The notes: a model not told the origin generated them from the sequence alone. Shown: positions 27,149-36,149, numbered from the stretch's first letter. The stretch is DNA of 64,000 bases from Rhizobium mesoamericanum STM3625 (GCF_000312665.1 NZ_HF536773.1:987468-1051467); one strand, 5' to 3'. Numbers and translations: made by a program.

Positions 27149-28252
27149 ATGTCCGCGGAATTCATCAGCGTTAGCTTTCCCAACGCCTCGAACGACCTCA
27201 ATCCCATTCCGGACGCTCCGGTCGATCCCCGCTATCTCGAGCGCTATGCGCGCGCCCTCGATGACTACGGCTTCAACTATACGCTTATCCCCTACTCGTC
27301 CTCCTCCTTTGACCCCTTCACCATTGGCGCCACCGTCCTTGCGCATACGAAGAACATCAAGATCATCGTCGCGCTCAGGCCTAACACCGTCTACCCGACA
27401 GTCGCTGCCAAATCGCTGGCCACACTTGACCAGTTGAGCGGCGGGCGCGTGGTCGTCCATTTCATTGCCGGCGGCAGCGATGACGAGCAGGCGCGCGAGG
27501 GGGACTTCCTCAACAAGGAGCAGCGCTACGAGCGGCAGGAGGAATATATCCGCATCCTGCGGCTCGCATGGAGTTCAACGGAGCCCTTCGATTTCGACGG
27601 CAAATACTATCAGTTCAAGCAGTTCCGCAGTGCCGTCCGCCCGACGCACGGGCTGATCCCCATCTCGCTCGGCGGGTCATCGGACGCCGCCTACCGCATC
27701 GGCGGCTCTCTCTGCGACATATTCGGACTGTGGGGCGAGCCTCTGGCGGAAACCAAGCAGCAGATCGAGCGAATATACGCGGAGGCAGCAAAGGCCGGCA
27801 GGGACGACCGGCCTCGGATCTGGGTGACGTTCCGTCCAATCGTTGCGGAAACCGACGAGCTCGCCTGGGAAAAGGCTCACCGGGTCCTTGACCGCCTTAA
27901 GGACAACCGGGAAAGGGGCCTTCATCGCGCGCCGCCCACCGCCCCTCGTCCCGCCAATGTCGGATCGCAGCGGCTTCTCGACATTGCTGCACGCGGCGAC
28001 GTCCATGATCGCGCCCTATGGTATCCGACCGTCACGGCGACCAATGCTTCCGGGGCAACCACCGCGCTCGTCGGATCGCCGCGCACGATTGCCGATTCGA
28101 TCCTCGACTATATCGACCTCGGCGCCGACCTGATCTCTATCCGCGGCTATGATAACTTCAACGATGCCGTCGACTACGGCCGCTACATCCTGCCGCTGGT
28201 GCGCGAGGGCATACGTGAACGGGAAGAGGCTAAGAAGAAGGCCGCAGCCTGA
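27149..28252 (+). CDS. FMNH2-dependent sulfonate-type monooxygenase (SsuD-like LLM)
   Basis: Luciferase-like monooxygenase of the alkanesulfonate monooxygenase branch, 367 aa. Segments IKIIVALRPNTVYPTVAAK and SGGRVVVHFIAGGSDDEQAR are typical of SsuD, as is YQFKQFRSAVRPTHGLIPIS in the C-terminal half. Members desulfonate alkanesulfonates to aldehydes plus sulfite using FMNH2 and O2. The upstream gap of 135 bp holds a copy of the shared motif, so it starts its own transcript. Its stop overlaps the acyl-CoA dehydrogenase-like start (ATGA). Substrate range unknown. Confidence 0.87.
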   Translation: MSAEFISVSFPNASNDLNPIPDAPVDPRYLERYARALDDYGFNYTLIPYSSSSFDPFTIGATVLAHTKNIKIIVALRPNTVYPTVAAKSLATLDQLSGGRVVVHFIAGGSDDEQAREGDFLNKEQRYERQEEYIRILRLAWSSTEPFDFDGKYYQFKQFRSAVRPTHGLIPISLGGSSDAAYRIGGSLCDIFGLWGEPLAETKQQIERIYAEAAKAGRDDRPRIWVTFRPIVAETDELAWEKAHRVLDRLKDNRERGLHRAPPTAPRPANVGSQRLLDIAARGDVHDRALWYPTVTATNASGATTALVGSPRTIADSILDYIDLGADLISIRGYDNFNDAVDYGRYILPLVREGIREREEAKKKAAA

Positions 28253-29448
28253 TGATCGCCCATGAGACGCCTTTCGATCCAAGCCTGCTGAGAACGACGA
28301 CGCGTGCTCTTGCAGACGCTGCCCCCGAGGCTGACCGAACGGGGGACTTCCCATGGGTAGGCATCCGTGCGGTTCATGAAAACGGCCTGCTCGAAAGCAC
28401 CGTCGCGTCGAGATATGGAGGCGCCGGCGCAACCCTATACGAGGTCGCGACGATCCTCGCGGCGCTCGGTCGGGGTGATCCGTCGGTCGCGCTCATCAGC
28501 GCCATGACGATCTTTAGCCACCTCGGTCAGGCAACGAAAAGCCATTGGCCGGAGGATCTCTATAAGCGCCTGCTCACGCAGGCCAAAGAGCATCCGCTGC
28601 TCATCAACGCAGCGCGCGTCGAGCCGGACCTTGGTTCGCCCGCCCGCGGCGGCCTGCCGGCGACGCTCGCCCGCCGCACCGCCTCGGGATGGTCGATCAC
28701 CGGTCGCAAGCGGTTTGTCACCGGTGCCCACGGCCTGACGCATTTTTTGGTCTGGGCGCACACCGATGAAGCACCGGCCCGCGTCGGAACATTTGTCGTG
28801 CCGAACAAGCTCCCAGGCATTCGCGTAATCGAGAACTGGAACAGCCTTGGCATGCGCGCCTCCGGCTCTCACGACGTCGAATATACCGATGTCGAGATCC
28901 CACTCGAGAACGTTATCGATCTCGTCGATCCGTCTGTTGCACAGCAGGACAATCGCGCGCACGCAGCAATCACGCTGGCGCTGACTGCGCTCTATCTCGG
29001 AGTGGCCGAAGCCGCTCAGGAAGCGTTCATCCGCTTTGCCCACGAGCGGATTCCGAGCAATCTTGGTCATCCGATTGCACGCACGGAACGCTTCGTGACA
29101 CTCTCCGGCGAGATCGATCTGCTGGTTTCCGGTGCGCGGCAGATCATTTTCGATGCCCTGAAAGACAAACATGCCGATGCGGAGAAGCACATAAGGGCTC
29201 GGTTGATCGCAGGACGGCAACTGCGCGACGCGGTTCAGGTTGCTGTTCGCGGGATCGGTAATCCCGGTCTCGGAAACGAGCTAGGGCTGGAGCGACACTT
29301 CCGCGACATTCAGTCGGTGCTTGTCCATGCCCCGCAGGAGGACACGTGCATCTCCATCCTCGGGCGCGCAGCCTTCGAACGCTGGAAGAGCGAAAAACAC
29401 GCACCGTCGGCTCCTCCGCTCAATCTCACCGTATTGAAAACGGCCTGA
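28252..29448 (+). CDS. Acyl-CoA dehydrogenase-fold monooxygenase (SfnB/DszC-like)
   Basis: Flavoprotein of the acyl-CoA dehydrogenase fold, 398 aa, of the group that includes SfnB and DszC and uses flavin to oxygenate rather than dehydrogenate. GRKRFVTGAHGLTHFLVWAH and NWNSLGMRASGSHDVEYTDV are the middle beta-domain motifs. The C-terminal helical domain ends with an arginine-rich IRARLIAGRQLRDAVQVAVR. It is translationally coupled to the SsuD-like gene and followed at 3 bp by the PanE-like gene. The context indicates sulfur scavenging. Confidence 0.83.
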   Translation: MIAHETPFDPSLLRTTTRALADAAPEADRTGDFPWVGIRAVHENGLLESTVASRYGGAGATLYEVATILAALGRGDPSVALISAMTIFSHLGQATKSHWPEDLYKRLLTQAKEHPLLINAARVEPDLGSPARGGLPATLARRTASGWSITGRKRFVTGAHGLTHFLVWAHTDEAPARVGTFVVPNKLPGIRVIENWNSLGMRASGSHDVEYTDVEIPLENVIDLVDPSVAQQDNRAHAAITLALTALYLGVAEAAQEAFIRFAHERIPSNLGHPIARTERFVTLSGEIDLLVSGARQIIFDALKDKHADAEKHIRARLIAGRQLRDAVQVAVRGIGNPGLGNELGLERHFRDIQSVLVHAPQEDTCISILGRAAFERWKSEKHAPSAPPLNLTVLKTA

Positions 29449-29450
29449 TC

Positions 29451-30749
29451 ATGACACGCTACATCATCATCGGTGCCGGTGCGGTCGGCGCAAGCCTTGC
29501 GGCCGAGTTCGAAATGCACGCCATCCCCTATGTCTTGGTCGGGCGCGGCGCCCAGATCGCACATATTGCCAGGCACGGTCTTTCCTATCGCCGTGCAGCG
29601 GAAAACAGGGCCGTGCGGCTCAACACCGCCGATACGGCCGCACCGCCGGCGCTCCGGCGAGGTGATATCCTCATCCTTGCGGTCAAGGCGCAGGATGTCG
29701 AGGCCACGACCGAGTTCTGGGCCTGGCGCAATGTCGAGAGGTCACGCTTCGCATCAGAACTGCCGCTGGTGACGCTGCAAAATGGACTGGCTGCGGAAGA
29801 TATCGCTCTGCGGCGCTTTGATCGAGTCTATGCGGCCAGTATTCGCATTCCGGCGCGATACACGGTCACCGGCGAGGTCGTGGTCGGGGGTGAGCCGAAT
29901 GTCGGCATCGTCGCCCTTGGATGCTACCCTGCAGGGCTCGACGATACGGCCCTCTCGATCGTCGCGGATCTTACGACGGCCGGCTTTCTGGCCGAGGCGC
30001 GTCCGGACATCCGCCGATGGAAGGCTGCCAAGCTGGAGCACAACGTCACCAATGTGGTCGAACTATTCGCCGGTTCTCCCGAGCTTTGTTCTAAAGCGGC
30101 AGCCAGCCTGGCAAAAGAGGCACGCGCTGTTCTCGTGGCTGCCGGCTATGATCCGGCCGCACCTTCGGAATGGAGGATCGACATCTCGTCCTGGCGGATC
30201 GCACCCGAGAGCGGCATAAGGCCCGGCCAGCAATCGACCTGGCAAAGTTTCACCCGTGGCACCTCAAGCGAGGTCGATTACTTGAATGGCGAAATCGTCA
30301 GGCTGGCCCGCCTCCATGGGATCGCAGCTCCTCTAAACGCAGCCTTCCAACAGGCGGCAGCAAGGCTTGCGCTCGAAGGCCGTCCACCGGGCACGAGGGA
30401 TATCGGCGAAATCTGTGGCGAAGTACTGTTGCGCTATTGGATTGAGGAAAAGAGCATTGGAATGCGAAGGATGGTCGTGCGCCCCCTTTCGGCAATAATG
30501 GCGAGTGCACCGATCGGACCGCAGCCCATCACGAGCACACATATGCCCCATCAGCGAGCCTGCGCGGTTGACGGCGTGCAGCGTCACTGCAAAAGCCTCG
30601 AGGGGCTGAAGCCCCGGAGACTTGTAATACTCATGCGCCCTTTAATACGCTGGGCGAATGGGAGCGCTCGGTCGCCGATACGGTACAGCCTAACCGCGGC
30701 GGATCAGGAATTCCGCGATCTCGCTTGCAATTTCGGTCCGCGCCAATGA
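29451..30749 (+). CDS. Ketopantoate reductase-family protein (PanE/ApbA-like) with an aberrant C-terminus
   Basis: NAD(P)H-dependent 2-oxo acid reductase family. IIIGAGAVGASLAAEFEMH is the Rossmann motif and VTLQNGLAAED the conserved NG segment. WKAAKLEHNVTNVVELF contains the catalytic Lys and the Asn of the family, and SSEVDYLNGEIVRLARLHGI is the C-terminal signature. The family part ends near residue 340 (about 30460). The last 90 or so residues read antisense through an alcohol dehydrogenase remnant on the other strand, so the native stop was lost by a rearrangement. The enzyme core appears complete. Biological substrate in this operon is unknown; pantothenate synthesis is unlikely to be its job here. 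Confidence 0.75.
   Translation: MTRYIIIGAGAVGASLAAEFEMHAIPYVLVGRGAQIAHIARHGLSYRRAAENRAVRLNTADTAAPPALRRGDILILAVKAQDVEATTEFWAWRNVERSRFASELPLVTLQNGLAAEDIALRRFDRVYAASIRIPARYTVTGEVVVGGEPNVGIVALGCYPAGLDDTALSIVADLTTAGFLAEARPDIRRWKAAKLEHNVTNVVELFAGSPELCSKAAASLAKEARAVLVAAGYDPAAPSEWRIDISSWRIAPESGIRPGQQSTWQSFTRGTSSEVDYLNGEIVRLARLHGIAAPLNAAFQQAAARLALEGRPPGTRDIGEICGEVLLRYWIEEKSIGMRRMVVRPLSAIMASAPIGPQPITSTHMPHQRACAVDGVQRHCKSLEGLKPRRLVILMRPLIRWANGSARSPIRYSLTAADQEFRDLACNFGPRQ
30475..30645 (-). pseudogene. Zinc-type alcohol/L-idonate dehydrogenase fragment
   Basis: The minus strand encodes LEAFAVTLHAVNRAGSLMG and, one frame over, VLVMGCGPIGALAIIAERG, which is the start of the Rossmann domain of medium-chain zinc dehydrogenases such as L-idonate 5-dehydrogenase. 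Only about 55 codons survive, with a frame change. It lies under the 3' end of the panE-like frame. Confidence 0.65.
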
Positions 30750-31322
30750 AACGCCGGCCGGGGCGGCAACGTTGCGCCGTAGCTCAATCGGCAGGACGCC
30801 CCCGCGCTTCGCCATGAGGTCATCGAAAAACGCCGGCGCGAATTCGGGATGCGGTTGATAGGTGAGCGCGCGGTCGTCATAGCGAAGCATCGCGTTGGCG
30901 CAGAACGAGCTTGAACCGATGACTTCCACCCCGGGCGGCGGATCGACAACCTGGTCCTGATGCCAGGCGAGCAGCGTCTGCGTCTTGCCGAGATCGTGCC
31001 GGTGATATTGGACCGGGCCGACCGACCACCCATCACCATATTTCTCGACCCTTCCGCCAAGCGCCTGCGCGATGATCTGGTGGCCGAAACAGATGCCGAC
31101 CAAAGGAAGGCGCTTCGCATAGATCTCGCGGACAAGGTCTTCCAGTGGGGCGATCCAGGAATGCGACTCGCAGACGCCGAACCTGGAGCCGGTGATGAGC
31201 CATGCATCCGCTACGGTCGCATTCTCCGGAAAGCATCCGTCAACGTTGAAAGGATTTGGTTCAGTGAAAGACGGCGCAATCAAATTGGTTTCGGAAGGCA
31301 AACGCCCGACAGAGTCCATCAA
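30690..31322 (-). CDS. Class I glutamine amidotransferase, N-terminally truncated
   Basis: GATase1-type protein related to GMP-synthase-like amidotransferases. LPLVGICFGHQIIAQALGG holds the nucleophile Cys, and TYQPHPEF holds the catalytic His. Homologues have an additional 50-60 N-terminal residues before FNVDGCFPENATVADAWLIT; here that part is replaced by unrelated sequence from the gntR promoter region. The join is near 31245, so the start at 31322 is doubtful. Related proteins act in gamma-glutamyl-amine or amino-acid pathways, fitting the neighbouring PuuR-like gene, but this copy may be inactive. Confidence 0.65.
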   Translation of the reverse strand: MMDSVGRLPSETNLIAPSFTEPNPFNVDGCFPENATVADAWLITGSRFGVCESHSWIAPLEDLVREIYAKRLPLVGICFGHQIIAQALGGRVEKYGDGWSVGPVQYHRHDLGKTQTLLAWHQDQVVDPPPGVEVIGSSSFCANAMLRYDDRALTYQPHPEFAPAFFDDLMAKRGGVLPIELRRNVAAPAGVSLARTEIASEIAEFLIRRG

Positions 31323-31990
31323 GCAATGGGTCTATCGCAGTCTGCGCCATGCGATCATGACCGGCCAATTTCCACCCGGGCTGCCGATCACGATCCAGGG
31401 TATCGCCGAAATGCTGGAAGTGAGCGCCATGCCTGTGCTAGAAGCCCTTCATCGGCTCGTTGCCGACGGCGTCCTCGAAAGTCTTGATAACCGCCGCGTT
31501 CGGGTGCCCGACATTGACCCCACAAATTCGATGAAATCATTACTGTGCGTGTCTCGCTCGAGACGATCGCAGCCGAGCGCGCAATGCCATTCGTCGATTA
31601 TCTCTGCCTTGCGCGCCTGCAGCAACTTGATGCCGAGATCGACGCCGCGTACGGTGCCGGCAACATCGAACTCGGCATCGAGAGGAACTTCACTTTCCAC
31701 CGCTGCCTTTACGAGGCCACGCCGTCTGCGTGCTGCTGCCATTGATCGAATCCGTATGGCTGCGCCTTGGCCCATTCATGCGCAAGGCAACGGAAAATCT
31801 TGACGAAAGCTACCGCGTGGATCGTCATGCCGAAGCATTGGAAGCCATTCGCCAACAGGATGCCGCTGCGCTCACGGCCGCAATCGCAGCCGACATTCAA
31901 GAGGGTTCGGGACACCTTGGGCGCAAGCGGTTTCTCGATGTGGAACTAAAGCAATTTGGTTCACGTACACAGCCGCGCCCTGCTCGTTGA
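31264..31990 (+). pseudogene. GntR-family (FCD) regulator with two frameshifts
   Basis: From GTG 31264 (AAGGA upstream) the protein starts with a GntR winged helix: TESIKQWVYRSLRHAIMTGQ, then ITIQGIAEMLEVSAMPVLEA. The FCD ligand domain continues in a second frame from about 31530 (VSLETIAAERAMPFVDYL) and in a third from about 31730 (PLIESVWLRLGPFMRKATEN) to a stop at 31990. All parts are in order, so the gene is recently broken, or the assembly contains two indels. Confidence 0.75.
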
Positions 31991-32028
31991 CACACGATCG
32001 CCTGAATGCCATCAGGGACAAGGAATGT

Positions 32029-32149
32029 GGATCTCGCCGATGAGCTCGCCCACGCCCATACGCGCCAGTTCCAGGACAATTTCATCAACTTCATGCGCGA
32101 AACCTACACGACAGATGTCGCGCTAGGACCGCTTAGAGCCGCGGAGTGA
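32029..32149 (+). pseudogene. Short C-terminal fragment of an unrecognised protein
   Basis: An open frame reads VDLADELAHAHTRQFQDNFI and NFMRETYTTDVALGPLRAAE before a stop. It has strong coding character but no start codon signal, and it follows a broken gene. I do not recognise the family. Confidence 0.35.
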
Positions 32150-32153
32150 TCAG

Positions 32154-32935
32154 GTGAACGTTAAAAGCATCGGATTCGTCGGGACCGGCGTCATCACCGA
32201 GGCCATGATTCGCGGGCTTCTCGCTGACCGGCCTATGCCTTAGAGATTCACGTCTCTCCACGAAGCGCACACATTGCAGAAACTCTGGCAAGCGAATTCG
32301 CCGCTGTCCGGATTGCCAGGGACAATCAGGAGGTCGTCGATCGCAGCGACATGGTGTTCTTGGCGATCAGGCCTCAGGTCGCCGAGGATGTCGTCCGCGC
32401 GCTTTCCTTTAGGAATGGCCAGAGGGTCGTCAGCGTCGTCGCGGCGACGGAACGGCAGGCCCTCATCGACTGGATCGGCGCAGACGTGCATCTCGTCCAG
32501 GCGATCCCCCTGCCCTTCGTCGCGAAACGGCAGGGCGCGACCGCCGTCTATCCGGCTGATGACGCGGTTGCTGCGCTGTTCGACACGCTCGGAGGGGTCG
32601 TCCACTGCGAGTCGAGGAAGGAGTACGATCTTATTTCAGCCGCGAGTTCGATGATGTCGACCTATTTCGGAATTATGGAGACGGTTGCCGGCTGGCTGGA
32701 AAAGCGCGGCCTCGAAAGGGCCAAGGGCCATGCCTACATCGCCCCGCTCTTTGCCAGCCTCGCGCAGAAGGCAACCGGTCCCGGCGCCGAACCGTTCAGC
32801 ACGCTGAGCAGCGAATTCGCGACCAAGGGCGGACTGAACGAACAGGTTCTTTCAGACTTCGAAAAGAAGGGCGGCATCGCCGCTTTGACCGCTGCCCTCG
32901 ACGGCGTGCTCGCACGCATCGAGGGCAGGAACTAA
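32154..32935 (+). pseudogene. proC: Pyrroline-5-carboxylate reductase family gene with one frameshift
   Basis: From GTG 32154 the frame reads VKSIGFVGTGVITEAMIRGL, the NAD(P)H motif of ProC, and meets a stop at 32241. The rest (IHVSPRSAHIAETLASEF onward, then SAASSMMSTYFGIMETVAGW near the C-terminus) is intact in the next frame to 32935. A single-base indel near 32230 explains this. ProC homologues outside proline synthesis reduce cyclic imines. Its neighbours, an aminotransferase and a PuuR-like regulator, point to amine or amino-acid catabolism. Confidence 0.75.
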
Positions 32936-33480
32936 AACGTCGGCGGCGTGCAGGCGCTGATGACTTCACAGGGCACCGGTCCGACGCAGCGGAAGCGGTG
33001 CGGACGCCTGCTTTCAAAATAATAGGCGTCCCCTGGTCCGAGGATGCGCCGCTCGTCGTCAACAGTCACCTCGAGCCTTCCCGAAAGTACGACCCCGCCC
33101 TCCTCGCCTTCGTGAACAAGCGGCACCTTTCCGGTGTCGGCCCCCGGCTGGTAGCATTCCTTGAGGATCTGCAGGCTGCGGCCGAACAAGCTCTCGCCGA
33201 CCTGCTTGTAGGAGATGGCGCCCTTGCCGATCTCCACCAGTTCCTCAGCCGCGTAAAAGGCTTTCTTCGGCCGGTCGGGCTCGAAGGCGAAGAATTCCGC
33301 AAGCCCGATGGGAATGCCGTCGAGAACGCGCTTCAAGGCGCCGACCGATGGATTAGAAGCGTTCGATTCGATCAGCGAGATCGTCGAATTGGGCACGCCC
33401 GTGCGCTTGGCAAGCTCGCGCTGGGAAAGCTTGTGGGCGATGCGGAGATGACGCAGGCGGCCGCCGATATCGACTGACAT
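32932..33480 (-). CDS. XRE-family regulator with cupin domain (PuuR-like)
   Basis: 182-residue regulator. The N-terminal lambda-repressor-type helix-turn-helix is GRLRHLRIAHKLSQREL with GVPNSTISLIESNASNPSVG. The C-terminal cupin includes LVHEGEEGGVVLSGRLEV and GPGDAYYFESRRPHRFR. This layout is that of PuuR, repressor of putrescine use, and of regulators of related aminotransferase genes. It is divergent from the class III aminotransferase at 33621, which is its probable target, with the operator in the 140-bp gap. It converges with and overlaps the broken proC by four bases. Confidence 0.88.
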   Translation of the reverse strand: MSVDIGGRLRHLRIAHKLSQRELAKRTGVPNSTISLIESNASNPSVGALKRVLDGIPIGLAEFFAFEPDRPKKAFYAAEELVEIGKGAISYKQVGESLFGRSLQILKECYQPGADTGKVPLVHEGEEGGVVLSGRLEVTVDDERRILGPGDAYYFESRRPHRFRCVGPVPCEVISACTPPTF

Positions 33481-33620
33481 TGGACTCGTTTCTGTTGTTC
33501 AGAATATCGAAAATGATATCTTGCGGTACATTAAATTTCAATGACTTGCATCGGCAAAGAAAAGGACTTGTTTGCAGCTGAGAAATCGCCATCCTCGCCG
33601 CCATCTCAAAGGAGGCCGGA

Positions 33621-34955
33621 ATGGACCAGATCAGCAAGACGAACGCGCCCGTACTCGAAAATTTCTGGATGCCGTTCACCGCGAATCGGCAGTTCAAGGC
33701 CGCGCCGCGGCTTCTCGCCGGCGCAGACGGTATGTACTACGCGGACATCGACGGAAACCAGGTTCTCGACGGCACGGCGGGGCTCTGGTGCTGCAATGCC
33801 GGCCACGGCCGCAGGAGGATCGCCCATGCCGTCGAGCGGCAGCTTGCAACGCTCGATTATGCCCCGACCTTCCAGATGGGCCACCCTGTTGCCTTCGACT
33901 TCGCCGCCAAACTGGCTGCCAATGCGCCAGGTGGTCCTGATGCCAAGCTCGACAGGATCTTCTTCACCGGCTCGGGCTCTGAATCGGTCGATACCGCGCT
34001 GAAGATCGCCATCGCTTATCAGCGCGCCATCGGCCAGGGCACCCGCACGCGCATTATCGGGCGCGAAAAGGGATACCACGGCGTCGGATTCGGTGGCATT
34101 TCTGTCGGCGGTCTCGTCAACAACCGCCGGGTCTTCCCGCAGATACCGGCCGATCATATGCGCCATACGCTCGATGTCGAGCGCAATGCCTTTTCCAAGG
34201 GCCTTCCTGCTCACGGCGTGGAACTTGCCGACGATCTTGAACGCCTGGTGCAGTTGCATGGCGCCGAAACCATCGCAGCCGTCATCGTCGAGCCGATGTC
34301 GGGATCGGCGGGCGTGATCCTGCCGCCGAAAGGCTATCTCGAGAAGCTGCGGGTGATTGCCGACAAGTACGGCATCCTCTTGATCTTCGACGAGGTCATC
34401 ACCGGTTTCGGCCGTCTCGGCACGCCGTTCGCGGTAAATTATTTCGGCGTCGTTCCCGATCTCGTCACCACGGCAAAGGGCCTCACCAACGGCGCGATCC
34501 CCATGGGCGCGGTCTTTGCCAGCCGCAAGATCCATGACGGCCTGATGGTCGGGCCGGACAACGCGATCGAACTTTTTCACGGCTATACCTATTCCGGCCA
34601 CCCGGTCGCCTGCGCCGCAGGTCTTGCGACGATGGAAATCTACGAGGAGGAAGGCCTTCTCACCCGGGCAGCGGATTTGGCCGACTATTGGCAGGAGGCT
34701 CTGCATTCGCTGAAGGGCCTGCCCCATGTCGTCGATATTCGCAACCTCGGGCTGGTCGGCGCGGTCGAGCTGGCGCCGAGAGCCATAGCGCCGGGAGCCC
34801 GCGCCTATGACGTCTTCGTCGATTGCTTCAACAAGGGACTGCTCATCCGTGTCACCGGTGACATCATCGCGCTGTCGCCCCCGCTCATTGTCGAGAAGGA
34901 CCAGATCGACACGATCGTCTCGACAATCGGCGATGCGCTGAAACGAGCGGCTTAA
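33621..34955 (+). CDS. Class III aminotransferase (omega-amino acid:pyruvate type)
   Basis: PLP-dependent aminotransferase, 444 aa, transferring the amino group of an omega-amino acid or amine to pyruvate. FWMPFTANRQFKAAPRLLAG near the N-terminus is the segment typical of beta-alanine:pyruvate enzymes. FTGSGSESVDTALKIA binds PLP phosphate, LIFDEVITGFGRLG holds the Asp that contacts the pyridine N, and TTAKGLTNGAIPMGAVF holds the Schiff-base Lys. The ribosome binding site AAAGGAGG precedes ATG 33621. It is divergent from the PuuR-like gene and followed by a clear terminator. Exact amine donor unknown. Confidence 0.92.
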   Translation: MDQISKTNAPVLENFWMPFTANRQFKAAPRLLAGADGMYYADIDGNQVLDGTAGLWCCNAGHGRRRIAHAVERQLATLDYAPTFQMGHPVAFDFAAKLAANAPGGPDAKLDRIFFTGSGSESVDTALKIAIAYQRAIGQGTRTRIIGREKGYHGVGFGGISVGGLVNNRRVFPQIPADHMRHTLDVERNAFSKGLPAHGVELADDLERLVQLHGAETIAAVIVEPMSGSAGVILPPKGYLEKLRVIADKYGILLIFDEVITGFGRLGTPFAVNYFGVVPDLVTTAKGLTNGAIPMGAVFASRKIHDGLMVGPDNAIELFHGYTYSGHPVACAAGLATMEIYEEEGLLTRAADLADYWQEALHSLKGLPHVVDIRNLGLVGAVELAPRAIAPGARAYDVFVDCFNKGLLIRVTGDIIALSPPLIVEKDQIDTIVSTIGDALKRAA

Positions 34956-34966
34956 ACCGGTAAAGA

Positions 34967-34997
34967 GGCGGGCTCCGGCCCGGCTCCGGCCCGCCTT
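34967..34997 (+). terminator. Intrinsic terminator of the aminotransferase gene
   Basis: 8-bp stem AGGCGGGC (34967-34974) and GCCCGCCT (34990-34997), ending in TTT, 11 bp after the stop codon. Confidence 0.75.
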
Positions 34998-35711
34998 TGG
35001 AACTTTCAAAGCAGCTAAAGGAGATCGGTCTTGATGTTTCTCAGGATTCGATTGCAGTGCCCTTCGCGTTAGTCGGAGCAGAACCTGAAACCCGGTCATT
35101 CAATGTCTTGGGCAGTTGAACAGATTCGAACCGTCGACCAAGCTATTTCGATTTTGTGGCGGGAAAGTTGGAATGTCCGTTTGTGCGACGGCGATCAGTT
35201 CGCGCCAGTATTGATCCAAATTCGGCCAGCCGGCAGCGTTGACGTTGCGCCCTTTTAGCCTTTTGCTCTTGAACGGAATCGAACCGTCGGCCCATCTCAC
35301 GAATAGGTAAGTCACCGCAGGTGCCGACCTTTTAACATTCTATCCCTGCTCACGGTTCATTCCGGGACCACAAACGCTGAAAATTATAGGGGTCAGGAGC
35401 GGCTTGTTCCCATGATCCTCCCAAAACAGTAACACCGGTACCATCTATTTTGGCGGTCACGGTGGCATTAATTTTGATACCGCCGAGTGTGCTTTGCTCT
35501 TGGCCTGAATAGGATGCGCCAATTCTCCGAGCTGGAGGCTGTGAACCCGTTTCCAAGGTTAATGGCTGCTATTCTTGACGGAAGGCTACCCCGGTCGATC
35601 TCCCTGACGTTGAGGGTCTCCTGTAGATTTCGAACATTTACCGCAATGCTGCGCCCAGATCCCCCAGTAGTTCTAATACAGCCCTCTTCCATCTGGGACC
35701 TCCGACGTCGC
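34998..35711. other. Non-coding stretch with two tRNA T-arm-like fragments
   Basis: At about 35108-35126 and 35270-35288 the minus strand reads GACGGTTCGAATCTGTTC and GACGGTTCGATTCCGTTC, each able to form a 5-bp T-stem with a TTCRA loop. No other tRNA arms are present. A minus-strand frame around 35350-35556 (LGGIKINATVTAKIDGTGVT) looks protein-like, but it is short and unrecognised. Confidence 0.4.
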
Positions 35712-36149
35712 CTACACATAGAAATCGAGGTCGTGGAGCGCGGCCCGCACTTCCAACAGCAATGTAACCAGGGAGGCGGCGAAGAATAGAAGCGCTATCG
35801 AGAACATGACCGCCGCGCCGTATTCATGCTTGAGGTTGAGAAGAGAGCTGGCAAAAGCCAATATGACAAGCACTGTCGTGCATATCCCGCTCGTCACGGC
35901 AAACTCAATCGCCTTGTTGAGCAACCTCGCACGCCGTTTCAACCTTGGAAGAACGACCTGAAGGTGGCTGCGGCTCATGTCCCCTTCGGGAAAGGCGCTT
36001 AAGACATTGCTGCGATCCGCGATGCGGTTCATGCGCGTGATCAGAACCGAGATGAATGCTGCAACCGCACCCAATAGAAAGGCTGGGGCAGTCGCTTGCG
36101 AAATCACGCGAGAGATCTGTTCGGCAGTTGTAACTTCGTTCAGCATCAC
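35712..36149 (-). CDS. DUF2721-type inner-membrane protein
   Basis: 145-residue integral membrane protein. QATAPAFLLGAVAAFISVLI is the first membrane segment, followed by the DUF2721 pattern TRMNRIADRSNVL and a basic stretch LKRRARLLNKAIEF. Two more hydrophobic helices (about residues 84-104 and 112-135) complete the fold. Function unknown for the family. It is the last gene of the seven-gene minus-strand envelope operon, 173 bp after the hydrolase gene. Confidence 0.75.
   Translation of the reverse strand: MMLNEVTTAEQISRVISQATAPAFLLGAVAAFISVLITRMNRIADRSNVLSAFPEGDMSRSHLQVVLPRLKRRARLLNKAIEFAVTSGICTTVLVILAFASSLLNLKHEYGAAVMFSIALLFFAASLVTLLLEVRAALHDLDFYV

Noticed and set aside
33606..35099. 497-codon minus-strand frame opposite the class III aminotransferase
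   Set aside because: It mirrors a gene with all catalytic motifs on the plus strand; the antisense frame has no domains and reflects GC-rich codon bias.
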